DNA of 39,298 nucleotides from an uncultured Bacteroidales bacterium (GTDB lineage Bacteria; Bacteroidota; Bacteroidia; Bacteroidales; Paludibacteraceae), in NCBI GenBank assembly GCA_900321605.1, contig ONWR01000017.1:1-39298 (forward strand), in the 5' to 3' direction. The stretch's first letter is position 1. Every line of letters starts with the position of its first letter. Below are positions 6,675 to 18,300 of this stretch, piece by piece. Below the pieces are notes generated by a model. It had not been told where the DNA came from. It did not search any database and saw only the letters and a program-made list of their open reading frames with translations. The translations under genes and the position numbers were made by a program.

Positions 6675-7850
6675 ATGAAAAACAGAGTGCGTGAGATATG
6701 GTTGGAGTACCGCTCGGAAGGGCTGTTCGGGTTGGTACTGATGGTGTGCGCTGCGGTGAGTCATTGGTTGTCTTATCATATACCGGTGGAGCTCTTTGAC
6801 GGTGTCATCACGGCAATTCAGAATACCTGTACGGCGACTGTGTGTTTCTTCGGTGCCGTGCTGATGTTCGTTCATTCGGAGGGTATCCGTATCCGTAAAG
6901 CATGGGGCTGGGTACTGCTCATATGGGGTCTTTTCGATACCTTCTTCCTGATACAGACGTATTTCTTGCATATGCCGGTGTTGAATATCGGGAACGATGC
7001 GATGTCTGCTTTCCAATTATTGGCGGCTAACCTGTTAGCATGGCTGCTGTTGGTCTATCCGCAGGAGGCGATTCGTCCGAACTGGCTTACTTTCCCCAAA
7101 GCGGTATGGCAACTGCTGCCGATGTGCGCATTGGTGGGATTGGATTACTTGTTGCCGGTGGATCTGAGATATGTCATCATGTGCTATCCGGCGCTGTTAG
7201 GGGTGATACTGACGTGCCACGTGCGTGCGTATAGATTATGGTGTGAGCAGAATTTCTCCACCATGGATAATATCGATGTGCAGTGGATCGTACGGTATCT
7301 GGTGATGGTGTTGGTGCTGGGTCTGTCGCTCTTCTATATGTGTCTGACGGATAACCCTGCCCGCGCGTTCACGCAACAATGGTTATTGCTGCTCTTGTTC
7401 AGTTACAGCACCGTGCAGATCCTCTTCCGTCCCGATCCGTGGAAGCAGTTGCGCAGTACGGTGGTGGAAGAAGAGAAGGAGGAAGAAAAGGAGAAAGAGC
7501 CGGATCCGGCTAATGCCGCCTATCGTGCTACGTTGGAGGAGTGGCTCGATAAAGAGAAACCGTACCTCAATCCGGAATTTCAGTTAATGGACTTGCGTCA
7601 AGTGCTGCCGCTCAACCGCAGCTATCTGAGCCAACTCATCAACAGCGAGTACGGTTGTACGTTCTACCAATGGATTAATGGCCTGCGTATTGAAGAAGCC
7701 AAGCGCCTTATGACCGAGCAGCCCGATCTCAAGATCCAGGATGTAGCGGAGCGTTGCGGCTTCTCTAATCAGAAAGTGCTATGGCGAACTTTTGTGAATG
7801 AGACGGGTATGAGTCCGTCTGAATGGAAAGCAAAATTTCCCAATACGTAA
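6675..7850 (+). CDS. Membrane-anchored AraC-family transcriptional regulator (paralog 2)
   Basis: This 391-aa protein is built like paralog 1 at 2081-3220: hydrophobic segments through about residue 245, an acidic linker and a C-terminal AraC helix-turn-helix. The linker is longer than in paralog 1 (E-E-E-K-E-E-E-K-E-K-E). The blocks L-P-L-N-R-S-Y-L-S-Q-L-I-N-S and E-Q-P-D-L-K-I-Q-D-V are shared. The ATG at 6675 is used because an upstream in-frame TTG (6663) lies inside the promoter -7 box. A motif in its own promoter recurs in the promoter of the lipoprotein operon that follows, so autoregulation and control of that operon are plausible inferences. Confidence 0.85.
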   Translation: MKNRVREIWLEYRSEGLFGLVLMVCAAVSHWLSYHIPVELFDGVITAIQNTCTATVCFFGAVLMFVHSEGIRIRKAWGWVLLIWGLFDTFFLIQTYFLHMPVLNIGNDAMSAFQLLAANLLAWLLLVYPQEAIRPNWLTFPKAVWQLLPMCALVGLDYLLPVDLRYVIMCYPALLGVILTCHVRAYRLWCEQNFSTMDNIDVQWIVRYLVMVLVLGLSLFYMCLTDNPARAFTQQWLLLLLFSYSTVQILFRPDPWKQLRSTVVEEEKEEEKEKEPDPANAAYRATLEEWLDKEKPYLNPEFQLMDLRQVLPLNRSYLSQLINSEYGCTFYQWINGLRIEEAKRLMTEQPDLKIQDVAERCGFSNQKVLWRTFVNETGMSPSEWKAKFPNT

Positions 7851-7890
7851 AAATTCACCTCTTTTATTTCCCACTTCGTAAATTTTTGTC

Positions 7891-7929
7891 CGTATGTATT
7901 GCGTATGTGCGAGAATTTGAGTACTTTTG
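7891..7929 (+). promoter_or_regulatory. Promoter and putative operator of the three-lipoprotein operon
   Basis: ATTG (7898-7901), 20 bp, then TACTTTTG (7922-7929). The -33 box is embedded in CGTATGTATTGCGTATGTGC (7891-7910), a near-copy of 6591-6610. The shared TTGCGTATGT core spans the -33 box here and in the promoter at 6634-6665. Confidence 0.75.
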
Positions 7930-7971
7930 CGAGAAATTTGGAATATAAACAAATCAACAAATTGAATCAAT

Positions 7972-8373
7972 ATGAAAAAGTTTTATTTTCTTTTGGTGGC
8001 TCTTGTAGCCGTAGCAATGACCTCGTGTGTGCGTTTCAAAACCGAGGCAACCGTAAGTGTTAAGGTAATCAAGGACGGACAGCCGGTTCCCAATGCCGTA
8101 GTGTATAAATTCAAAGACAACGGCCTTGGCCCGGGTACCACGCTCCACAAGAGCAATGCCAGCGGTAGTGCGGTTGCTGGTGGCGATGGTATTGCGCATT
8201 TCGATCTCAAATCGCCGGATGATCTGGATCCGAGTGGTGTAGCCGGTGTAGAACTCAACGATGAAGCTACGTTCTTCTTCTGTACCTACGATGCAGAAGG
8301 CACCCGGAACGGTATCGTAATGGTAAGTGTAAAAACAGGAGACAAAAAAACAGTTCAACTTAATATGGAGTAA
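7972..8373 (+). CDS. Small lipoprotein with Ig-like/transthyretin-like domain, 133 aa
   Basis: A lipoprotein signal peptide runs to C19 (lipobox-like A-M-T-S-C). The rest reads as one beta-sandwich like the carboxypeptidase-regulatory type (S-V-K-V-I-K-D-G-Q-P-V-P-N-A-V-V-Y-K-F, later G-I-A-H-F-D-L). This suggests a cell-surface or periplasm-facing domain; no enzyme motif is visible. It is the first gene of a three-lipoprotein operon, 2 bases before the next gene, behind a promoter that shares a motif with the AraC paralog 2 promoter. Confidence 0.75.
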   Translation: MKKFYFLLVALVAVAMTSCVRFKTEATVSVKVIKDGQPVPNAVVYKFKDNGLGPGTTLHKSNASGSAVAGGDGIAHFDLKSPDDLDPSGVAGVELNDEATFFFCTYDAEGTRNGIVMVSVKTGDKKTVQLNME

Positions 8374-8375
8374 TT

Positions 8376-8774
8376 ATGAAAAAAGTATTTGTTTTGGCAG
8401 CCGTATGCTGCTTCGCGGTAGTTGCCGCATTGTTCACCTCGTGTAATGCAGATCAAAAGAGCAGTTATCAGTACATCGTCGGATTGGATGACTCCATCGA
8501 GCAAGACGAGAGGATGAGCGCGCAGTTTGAGTTAAACGCACTGCCCGTTATCATGCAAGAAATGAAGAAGACCGCTGACCAATCGGGTGATAACTCGGTT
8601 ATCTTCAAGGACACCAAAGCCAATGCAGACAAGCGTGCTAAAGATGCTTTTGCTTCCGGCATCGCCAAACTGCGTGAAGGTGGTATCGGTTCGTACAAAG
8701 ACCTTGTTGTGGTGCTCAAAGCGCTGAATAATGACACCAACAAATGGGAAGTGATCGATAAAGTAAAGCTCTAA
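8376..8774 (+). CDS. Small lipoprotein, 132 aa
   Basis: The signal peptide ends in L-F-T-S-C (C23). The mature part is helix-rich with S-Y-Q-Y-I-V-G-L-D-D, F-E-L-N-A-L-P-V-I-M-Q-E-M, K-A-N-A-D-K-R-A-K-D-A-F and a strand-like Y-K-D-L-V-V-V-L-K. Order and spacing match the next gene, so the two look like diverged tandem duplicates. I do not recognise a named family. The 2-base gap upstream and 35-base gap downstream support cotranscription of all three genes. Confidence 0.75.
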   Translation: MKKVFVLAAVCCFAVVAALFTSCNADQKSSYQYIVGLDDSIEQDERMSAQFELNALPVIMQEMKKTADQSGDNSVIFKDTKANADKRAKDAFASGIAKLREGGIGSYKDLVVVLKALNNDTNKWEVIDKVKL

Positions 8775-8809
8775 GAACAGATTGTTTATTTACTAAAATA
8801 TTTGACAAA

Positions 8810-9202
8810 ATGAAAAAGTTTTTATTTGTAATGATGGCCCTCGTGGCTACGTTTGCTTTCACGGCATGTGAGAAGAGTGAATCACAGGTTTTTGACCTCA
8901 CCTATGATGAGACCACCGGTGATCAGGCCGAGATCATGGCTTATCAGCTGAATTATCGCGAGATCTTCATCCAGGAGCTGAGCGCAGTGGCTAAACCTGT
9001 TACGGAGGCCGGAACCACGTTTGTGATTGACGGTACGAAGAGTTCCGCTGTCAAAACAGCCACAGCGGCATTTAACAAAGCCGGAGAAAAAGCGCAGCAG
9101 AAAGCCGGTGACAATTCGATCATGAAGGGTTTCAAGGTTATCCTGAAACACAGTGTCGGAAACGATACTCCGAGCGAGTGCGCAAGCTTTATTTTCAAAT
9201 AA
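8810..9202 (+). CDS. Small lipoprotein, 130 aa, diverged duplicate of the preceding gene
   Basis: The signal peptide ends in A-F-T-A-C (C20). The mature part follows the layout of the 8376 gene: F-D-L-T-Y-D-E, Y-Q-L-N-Y-R-E-I-F-I-Q-E-L, S-A-V-K-T-A-T-A-A-F-N-K and G-F-K-V-I-L-K. Function is unknown. The second strand-rich end suggests a small alpha/beta fold. A perfect-stem terminator follows 19 bases after the stop and closes the operon. Confidence 0.75.
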   Translation: MKKFLFVMMALVATFAFTACEKSESQVFDLTYDETTGDQAEIMAYQLNYREIFIQELSAVAKPVTEAGTTFVIDGTKSSAVKTATAAFNKAGEKAQQKAGDNSIMKGFKVILKHSVGNDTPSECASFIFK

Positions 9203-9221
9203 TCATTATTGTTTGAACCGG

Positions 9222-9259
9222 GTATGCGAGGCTGATTACCTCGCATACTCTCTATTTTT
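9222..9259 (+). terminator. Rho-independent terminator
   Basis: A perfect 10-bp stem GTATGCGAGG/CCTCGCATAC (9222-9231, 9239-9248) is followed by TCTCTATTTTT. It separates the lipoprotein operon from the giant gene. The T-rich end also forms TATTTTTA, a weak TAnnTTTG-like box; no better promoter is seen before 9357. Confidence 0.85.
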
Positions 9260-9278
9260 AACAACTGATAATCCCGTC

Positions 9279-9329
9279 ATGCCTTACAACAACCCGCCGA
9301 TCGGCGATGAAGGGGACACGAATGAATAA
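9279..9329 (+). CDS. Possible 16-aa peptide gene
   Basis: ATG at 9279, TAA at 9327-9329, encoding M-P-Y-N-N-P-P-I-G-D-E-G-D-T-N-E. It lies between the terminator and the giant gene, 27 bases before its ATG. The composition (Asn, Pro, Gly, Asp) resembles tails of the small companion proteins, but the Y-x-Q-P leader is absent. It could be a leader ORF, a remnant or chance. Confidence 0.2.
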   Translation: MPYNNPPIGDEGDTNE

Positions 9330-9356
9330 ACCCAAGCAAATACATAACTAACACAT

Positions 9357-12300
9357 ATGAAACACATTTTTAACCGTTTGACAGTCATCATAGGACTGCT
9401 CGTTATGTTCGTAGGAAGCGCATTGGCTACGAACAGTTTCCTGGAAGAAACCCAGAACTACAGCGTCACGCCCAAAGGCAACGGCGTAGTGCATTTCAAG
9501 ATTCCTATCTGGGCCTACGGCCGTGTGAACAACTATCGTCTGGGCTACGGAACTTCGCTCTGGTATTCCGGTACGTACAACAAGACCCCGACGTCAGGCG
9601 TAACCCATTTTATGTATATCCGCAGTACGGACACGCAGAACACCTCTGACCCCAATAAGAACAGCACGGCGGAGATCAGAGTGAGCAAGGGAACCGTGAA
9701 AGTGACCAAGACATCGGACGGCGGCACGAAGCAGATAGATTCGGGTACGGACTATCAGAAAGTAGAACTCTCGGCGCAGAAATCGATGGACGGCAGTTAT
9801 CAACGCGTCGTCTTCCTTGAATTTGACTGGTACGTGCCCCAAGACCTGTCGACTACGACTTTCTATGCCGGCGTAGACGGATTGATCTACAAATATGATG
9901 CGAATGATAAATCGGAAATACAGGAAATGAATATATGGTATTGTTTCCCGGATAGGTTGGACGGCGCGGATGATCTGATAGCACCGGAGTTGCAGTCTCC
10001 CTATCTGTATTTCATGAACGAAGAAGGCAATCCGGTACGCGAAGGCAAGGCGGCGATTCCATACGTGGTATATCAGACCCCGAAGTCGTATACCACATCG
10101 TTTAATTCGCAGAGCGTGACGGTGAACAACCGTGCGGGTTCGATCATCGTGGCTACCGCCGACACTATCCAGCGCAATTTCAAGGCGACCTTTACGGTGC
10201 AGCCCAACTCGGATGTATCGACTACGGTGGAGCGTTCGACAAACGCCATCAATATCCCTGCGTATCACCGAATATATGATTTCGCAGTGAAAGAGGGCAA
10301 GGATGCGCAGGGTAGTTACACGGGCGCCAAGACGCTGAGTTGGACGATACGCAATCCGCAGGCGGAGGACCTGATGAGTACCGACTATTTCGAGATACAG
10401 CGTGCGCAGAAAGAAGACTATTCGGATGCGCAAACAATTCAATTGCTGCCCATGACTCCGGATAGCAGTACATACACCTATGTGGACGAGACGACCGTAC
10501 CGGCAGGAACGGCTGTGACAGAAGACTCACTCCAACGATACTACAATATAGACTATAAAAACTATGTGCTCAAGTCTGAAGAAGGCGAACCGCTCTATTC
10601 GATGAATCTGCAATTGGTAGCGAAGACGAAGACTCAACCGGCGCAGCCTATTTACTACCGCGTACGTCGTGCTTCCGCCTCGGCATGGGACTGGGATCAT
10701 CCTTTCGCCCAGCAGACGACATTGCAGCAGCACAGCTATCTTGCGCCGTTGGCACTCACGCAGCCGAACTACACGCTTGACCCTGATTTTGAGAACAACC
10801 GTAAGGTACATTTCAATATCAAAATTGACAATGCTCAGATAACCGATGCGCCTATTGTACCCGCAGACTGCGAGCTTACTCCTGAGTTCGTGGAGAATAA
10901 GATGCCGATCGATTCGATTACGCTCAATGTAAATGTTACACCGGCATTCCATGAGGCAGTTAGCTACATCAAGTTCCAAGTCGGCGACCGACACGAAGTT
11001 AATGTGTGGGGTGAAGGCATGCAAACCATCAAGCTGCCGTACTGTAGTTCCGGGTCCTTACGGATTGATATAAAAGGTAGATGGTACAATACCTATTTGT
11101 TTAACGGATGCGGCAATGATTTTGTCTTGGAAATTATCAGACTGACTGAGCAGAAGATGGTTGAGATGGACGGCGGTCTATATACGTTTATCCTTGATAG
11201 CCGAGATCGTTATAGTGGCGGATGGGTGTATGAGGGCCATGCGGAATTTACCCCCAACCAAGGAACGAAAGTGATACCTGCCGTCGTAACCGATCGCTGG
11301 AACGAGGTGAAGGATACGGTGAAACAGATGATGTTCGAGAAACTGACGGAGAAGTACCGCACGACGGTCTATGGCCGCTGTACATGGGACCGCGGCGCGA
11401 AACTGGTGTTGAGGCGCACATCCGTAGAGTCGGGAAGCGAGATAGAGTTCATCGTTCCGCAGGACAGCATCCGCCGCAACGAAGACGGCAGCTGGACGGC
11501 GCACTTCACGGATATAGCGAACATGGCTTGTACGCACTATACCTACACGGCGCAGATAGACCCGTCGGATGCCGAGTTGCGCTTCCAGAACCCGAATTCC
11601 ACGGCGCCGGTAGCCATCAACGGACCGTCGCTTTATTTCGATGAGGCAGCGACGATCACTTCCTTTACCGCTTCGCAGGGACTGACGGACGGAGAGAACA
11701 AACGCGGCGTGCAGCTAAAATGGTCGGCCTCCGCGCCCTCGGTGGATGAATTCATATTGCTGCGTATTCCGCAAGGCAGCAGCAACGTGCCGGATACGAT
11801 CTATCGCGGCGCAGAGGTTACATGGTTTGACCAAACAGCGGTACCGGGACAGCGCTACGAATATACCGTTGTAGCGCGCTATGAGTGCAACGGTCGGCGC
11901 ACCGACAACAATGCTACGGCGATAGGATGGCGTACCGAGTTCGGCGAGATACGCGGTGTAGTTACGCAGACCGACAACTCGGGCATGTCGGGCGTGACGG
12001 TCAGCCTGAGCGGCAACGGTCTCACGCGCAGCATGGTCACGGGCGCCAGCGGTGCGTTCGTCTTTGACAGCCTGCCGTATGATGTGACTACCGGAGCGAT
12101 CTATACGATAACGCCTACCTCGCAGTACGGTATATTCAGCTATAACAACACCTCTTCGGGCGTAGCATCCGTGGCGCTGGACAGCAAGAACTGTATCGCG
12201 AGCGGCGTGAACTTCGTCAATACCAGTTGTGTCCGCCTCACGGGACGCGTGCTCTATGACATGAGTACGATACCGGTAGCCGACGCGTATTTCCTGCTGA

Positions 12301-15300
12301 ACGGCGATACGATCCGCCGCAACGGAAAGGCCTATCTCACCGGCATAGACGGTTCGTTCGAACTGACGGTACCGAAATCGATGCCTTGCCGTCTGCAGGT
12401 AGCGAAAGCCGGACATACGTTCAAGAACGACGGATGGCTCTTCGTGACGGAGAACGATACGACCTTCTCGCTTGTCAAACCGCTGGACGGCGTTCGGCTG
12501 TATGACCGGACGAAGGTACGTCTCGTCGGACGTGTAGCCGGAGGTATCGACCAGCAGCAACTGCCGCCTGCTTTGGGGTTGGGTAAGAATAACCTCGGTG
12601 ATGACCTCCAACTGGTGCTGATGCTCGAGGGTGACAATACCGCTCATGTGGTGCATAACCCTGACGACCTGACGCAGGACACGCTCCAATTCGCGATAGA
12701 TAACCTCAGCGGACATACATCAACTATCTATCAGCAGAAACGCATTGTCATTCGTCCGGACAGCAAGACGGGCGAATATGCGGTGGATCTCTATCCGGTG
12801 AAATACAAAGTGACACAGGCGACCGCCAATGGTTATGCGACGCTGCTGAATATCGAAGCGGGTGCACCGACCGTCAACCTGATTAACGCTCCGCTGCAGA
12901 CGCTGCGTTCCGACAGCGGCGATTTGCACGCGACGTACAACGCCGTGTATGACTGTATCTACCGCAGTCCGATGCAGGTAGGCGTAGTGCAATACCAAGC
13001 CGGCATGCCGCAGGACGGCTACGGCGAGAAGACGCTACCGGTATCTAACCTGCTGAACCTCAGTAAAAATGTGGACGTCTATACGGTGGATAGCACGGGC
13101 GCAGTGGAATACCTGCTTGACTATCCTGTGTTCCAGCAGGGACGTACCTATCAGTTCCGCGTCTCGGTGTATGAGGATTACATTTACAACAACGATCCCA
13201 CCTCCAGTACCGACCGCGTTCGTCTGAACGGCGGCCAGCTGAAGATATACAACGGTTTCAAATCGGGCGAGAACACCGCTACGGCGATCTATCCGCTCAA
13301 CGAAGCCGGCGAGGCGAATATACAGGTAGAGGTAGATAACCTCAGCCTATTGGCTACAGGCTCGGATGCGCTCCGTACGCTCGACCTGTCGATAGAGCGC
13401 GAAGGCGGTTCGATCGACTATAGGGCGATACGCGGATTTGTGACGGGTAACTATGTCGAGAACGGCGATATCCGCGCTGTCACAGCTGACATCAAGGTGT
13501 TGGATGTGCTGCGCGACCCGCCGGGAAGCGGAAGTAGCTGCTCACTGGAGAAAGGCGCCAGCTATAAATCGGTTAACCCGTTTGCCATCACCCTTAAGGC
13601 CGGTATCAACCTCAATTTCAAGATAGGTACGGCGTACAACCAGTCCGTCGGAGTGGTGAGCACGGTGTCGTATAGCGGCGTGAGCGTTTCGGCCGGCAAG
13701 ACCAACGCATTCACGTTGCCGCTGGTAGCTTCGATCAAGTACAACTCGTCCTATACCTATACCTATAGCAACAGCGAGAAGATCTCTACCGGTTCGTCCC
13801 CGTCGTTTGTGGGCGCGGATGCGGATGTGTTCGTAGGTCATGCTACGGAAGTGCTCTACGGTACGATACGCGCCGTGCGCATCATCGATGATACCACCTA
13901 TCAGTTGCGCAAGCCGGCCATCGATGCAGGCTATATCAAGGAGATAGCGTCTGCGCGAACGGCGGACGGCACGCCTTATCACTTTGTGATCGCCAAAGAG
14001 ACGGTGCTCGGTAGCCGCGTAGGTACGGATTTCGCCTATACGCAGGGACATATCGCCAACAAGATCCTTCCGAATCTGGTAGCCCAGCGTAACGCGTTGC
14101 TCGTCAATGCGGCAGACTCTGCGGCGGCGCAAGAGATAGCGAACGCACGCAAGGCGGCAGTATATTGGAACATTGCTACCGACGAATCGAAGATAGGTCT
14201 GGACACAACGACCTACAAAGTGATCAAACCGACGAACGTACCGGACTTCGTGGAAGTAGACAAAGTGAAAGCTATCAATAATGTCATTGTCAAATGGGTA
14301 AGCATCCTGGCGACCAACGAACGGGAGAAAGTGGTAGCACGTCAGTCCGGCAAGCATGTAGGTACGTTTAGCGTAAGCGGCGGTACCAACCATGACTATA
14401 GCGAGAGCTACTCAGCAGACTGGTCAATGGGCGGTAATATGTCATATGGTACACCGGATTTCGGTACGTTGTTCAAACAAGTCTCTTCCGGTATCGAATT
14501 GGTCGGCTCAATGCCGGTAGGAAAAGCCATTATCAATCTTCTGAACGACCGTATGAAGGCAGGGGATAATGGCGCCATTATCGATATCAACGGCGTAGCT
14601 GTCGGCGCACAGTGGAAAACCGAAGTGACGCCGGTATTCAACATCGACACGGATATACCGTTGACTGACCACAGCGGAAGCGAGTCGGTATCGCGTAAGA
14701 TAAGCTTCAACATCGTGCCTGACTCCTACGGCTATACCACAGTCAGCGTCTATCGCGCGCCGGCAGACAGTGTGTTCCTCAAGCAGATAGGCAGCTGGAA
14801 GCAATATATGAATATGTACTCCAATGCGACGGACTATAAATACGGCAGTTTCATCTTCTTCCAGGAAGGCGGTTCGAGTCACTGTCCGTACGAGGGAGAG
14901 GTGCGCACGAAATGGTACAAACCGGGTATGTTCGTCTTGGGCAACGCAACGCTGCCGATGGAGAACCCCAAGATTACGCTCGACCAGCACTCTATCAGCA
15001 ATGTGCCTGCAGACCAAGCGGCTGTGTTCCGTGTTACGCTCGTCAACGATAACCTCAATACCGACGGCCGTCCCGCCAAAGGGCAATATCTATCGTTGTC
15101 CGTAGAGCCGCAGACGAACCCCGACGGAGCCATCATCCTCATGGACGGCGAGCCGCTTACCTCGGCTTCGACGCTCACCTTCTTCTGCGAACCGGGCGTA
15201 CCTATCGTCAAGACCATGCAGGTGAAGCGCGGCATCGTGGACGACTATGAGGATCTGACGATCAAACTGGCTTCCACTACCTGTGCGTCTATCGGTACAC

Positions 15301-18300
15301 TTGCGAAGTTCTCCGTTCATTTCATGCCGGAGTCTTCGCCCGTCAGCATTTCCTATCCGCGGGATAAATGGGTGATGAATACCCTCTCTGCGCGGGATTC
15401 TATCGGATATTATCTGCCTATTACCATTGATGGCTTTAATATCCATCATAAGAACTTCGACCATATTGAGTTCCAATACAAGCTCTCCACGGAGAACAAC
15501 GATGCGTGGGTCAATGCCTGCTCGTTCTACGCGGACGACAGTCTCTACAACATCGCTACGGGCAACAAGGCGAAGATTGAGAACGGACGTATCACACCGT
15601 TCCGTTTCTACGGCGAGCGTGACCCCAAAGAGTTGGATTATGACCTGCGTGCTGTATCCTTCTGCCGCTACGGCTCGGGCTTCGTCACCAAAGAGTCACC
15701 CGTCATCAGTGGTATCAAAGATACCCGTCCGCCGGTGCTCTTCGGCAAACCGCTGCCCGCTAACGGCATCCTCAAACTTGACGGGGATATCAAACTGCGG
15801 TTCAGCGAACCGATTGCCGGTAACTGGCTCGACGAGGATAACAACTTCCAGATACTCGGCGTGACCAACGCCACCGGTATCACGCAGACCACCTCGCTCT
15901 ATTTCGACGGCCAGGCCGACCACTACGCCGCCAGCCAGGCTTCGCGTGAGCTGGCCATCACCGATCTTACCATCGACATGCTCATCAAACCCGCGGAAAA
16001 GAACCGCGAGATGATCCTCTTTGCCCATGGTAACGAGGAGGAGTCCTTCACGTTCAGCCTTACGGCTGACAACCGACTCAAACTCTCTACCGAGTCCGAC
16101 GGTAAGCACAAAGAGTACCTCTCCAAGCAAATGGAAGAATTATCCGCCAATGACTTCACACGGGTGATTATGACCTACGAACTATTCGAGAATGAAATTC
16201 ATTTCTATGCCGGAACGAAGGATGTCACCGACAATGACTTCATCGGTTGGGTACTGCAGGACGAAGCAGCTCCGCTGCGTTTCGGCGCCGGACTGAAGGG
16301 CGAGAATCCTTTCCATGGCAACCTGATGGAGGTGCGCCTATGGACGAAGGCACTCGGTCCCGCAGAGATAGCCAACACCCACCTGCATCGCCTCACCGGC
16401 TATGAGCACGGACTGCTGGCCTACTATCCGCTCTCGGAGAGCAAGGGTAACACGATGGACGATCTCGCCTCCGGTGCTACACTTACCGCCAAGGGACTCT
16501 CGTGGACCAATCCGCAAGGCATATCGCTTGCTACCAACGGTAACAAGGTGCGCCTGCAGCCGACGCTCTTCTCGCGCACCGAGGCCGAGGACTACACCTT
16601 TATGTGCTGGTTCCGAAGCGATAACGCTTCGTCGGATAAGATATCCCTCTTCGGTACCGCGATGGGTGACTCTGTCACCATGCAGCTCGCGTTCGGCGAT
16701 GGGGCTATCCGCTTTACGGCAGGCGATGTGGATCAGTTCGCTTCGGCGGATCTGACCGACGGCAACTGGCACCACTGCGTCCTCGTCATCAGCAAGACCT
16801 ACAACAGTGGTACGCTTTATATCGACAACCGACTCATCCTCATGTTCCCCACTATCGGCATCGGCGCACTCGCCGGCACGTCCGTATGGATAGCCAACGG
16901 ACTGGAGGGTAACATCGACGATGTATGTCTCTTCGAGCAAGCTCTGCCCGCTGAACTCATCGCCGAGTACGGCAAACAGACGCCTAACGGCGAGGAGATG
17001 GGACTGATTAACCTCCTCACTTTCTCGCGCGTCAAACGCAATTCCTCGGGTGTCATGGAGCAAGTCTTCAGCCCCGATAACCAGCGCGTCTTCCGCGATG
17101 CCAACGGCAATGTGGTGAACAAAGTACAACCGCTGCTCATCGACGATCTCACTACGCAGGCCGACAAGAGCAATTATGCGCCTGTACGCGACAGGGGACT
17201 GCTCACGAACCTGCCGTTCAACTGGACTTATCAGGAATCCGACCTGCTCATCAATATCAAGACGCAGCCGCGTGAGATCAACAAACGCACGATGTTCCTC
17301 ACTGTACGCGATGTGGAAGACCTCAACGGCAACCGACTGCCCTCACCGGTCATGTGGACCGTCTATGCGAACCTCAACAGCATCGTCTGGGGTGAACGCT
17401 CCTTGCAGATGGTGATGGACTATGAGCAGTCTTCCGCAGTGCGCAGTTCGATCACGATTGTCAACCAAACCGGTATGACACGTCAATACACGATTGACCA
17501 CTTGCCGAAATGGCTCTCCGTTTCGCCCGCACAGGGAACGCTCGAAGCAGAGGACGAGAAAACGGTTACCTTCACCGTAACGGAAGTGCTCAAACCCGGT
17601 ATCCACAACCATGTCGTCTATCTGACCGATGATCAGGGATTGTCCGAACCGCTACTCATCGAGGTGGAGGTCATTGCGGAGTGCCCGTACGAGGAACCCG
17701 AGACCGGCAAGTTCCCGTATAACATGTCGCTCTGCGGACAGGTCAAGATCGGAGATGTCTTCGATACCGACCCCGAAGACAAAGTGATCGCGCTCTATAA
17801 TAATGAGTGCGTAGGCATGGCGAATGTGGACTTCGACAGGATCACCAATAAGTCCAGCGTTCACCTCACCGTCTTCGGCGATGATAAGATGAACCGCAAG
17901 CAGATTCATTTCCGCCTCTGGCAAGCCTCCACCGGTAAGATGTACAACCTCTCTGCCGACAGGAATATCCTCTTTGCCCACGGCTTTGTCTATGGTTGCG
18001 ACGGTAATCGCGTCGTCTTCACTGCCGGAGGTAGCGAGACCCAGAATATATCCCTCCATTCCGGATGGAACTGGATCTCTACCAACCTCGACCTGTCGGC
18101 TACCAAGGGTGATCTCAACACTTGCGTCACTGCCGCCAAACCTTGGAGCGATGCGGACCTCATCAAGAACCCCAACTCGCGGCAGTTCAGCTCCTACGAC
18201 GCCGCGTCCGATGCCTTCGTCGGCTCGCTCGCAGGACTCCATTTCTCGCAGATGTACATGATGTATGCCGCGCAGGAGAACACGCTCCAGATCGCCGGAG

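Noticed and set aside
11715-12716. Long minus-strand frames inside the giant gene
   Set aside because: Arg/His-rich translations typical of shadows of a GC-biased gene on the other strand.
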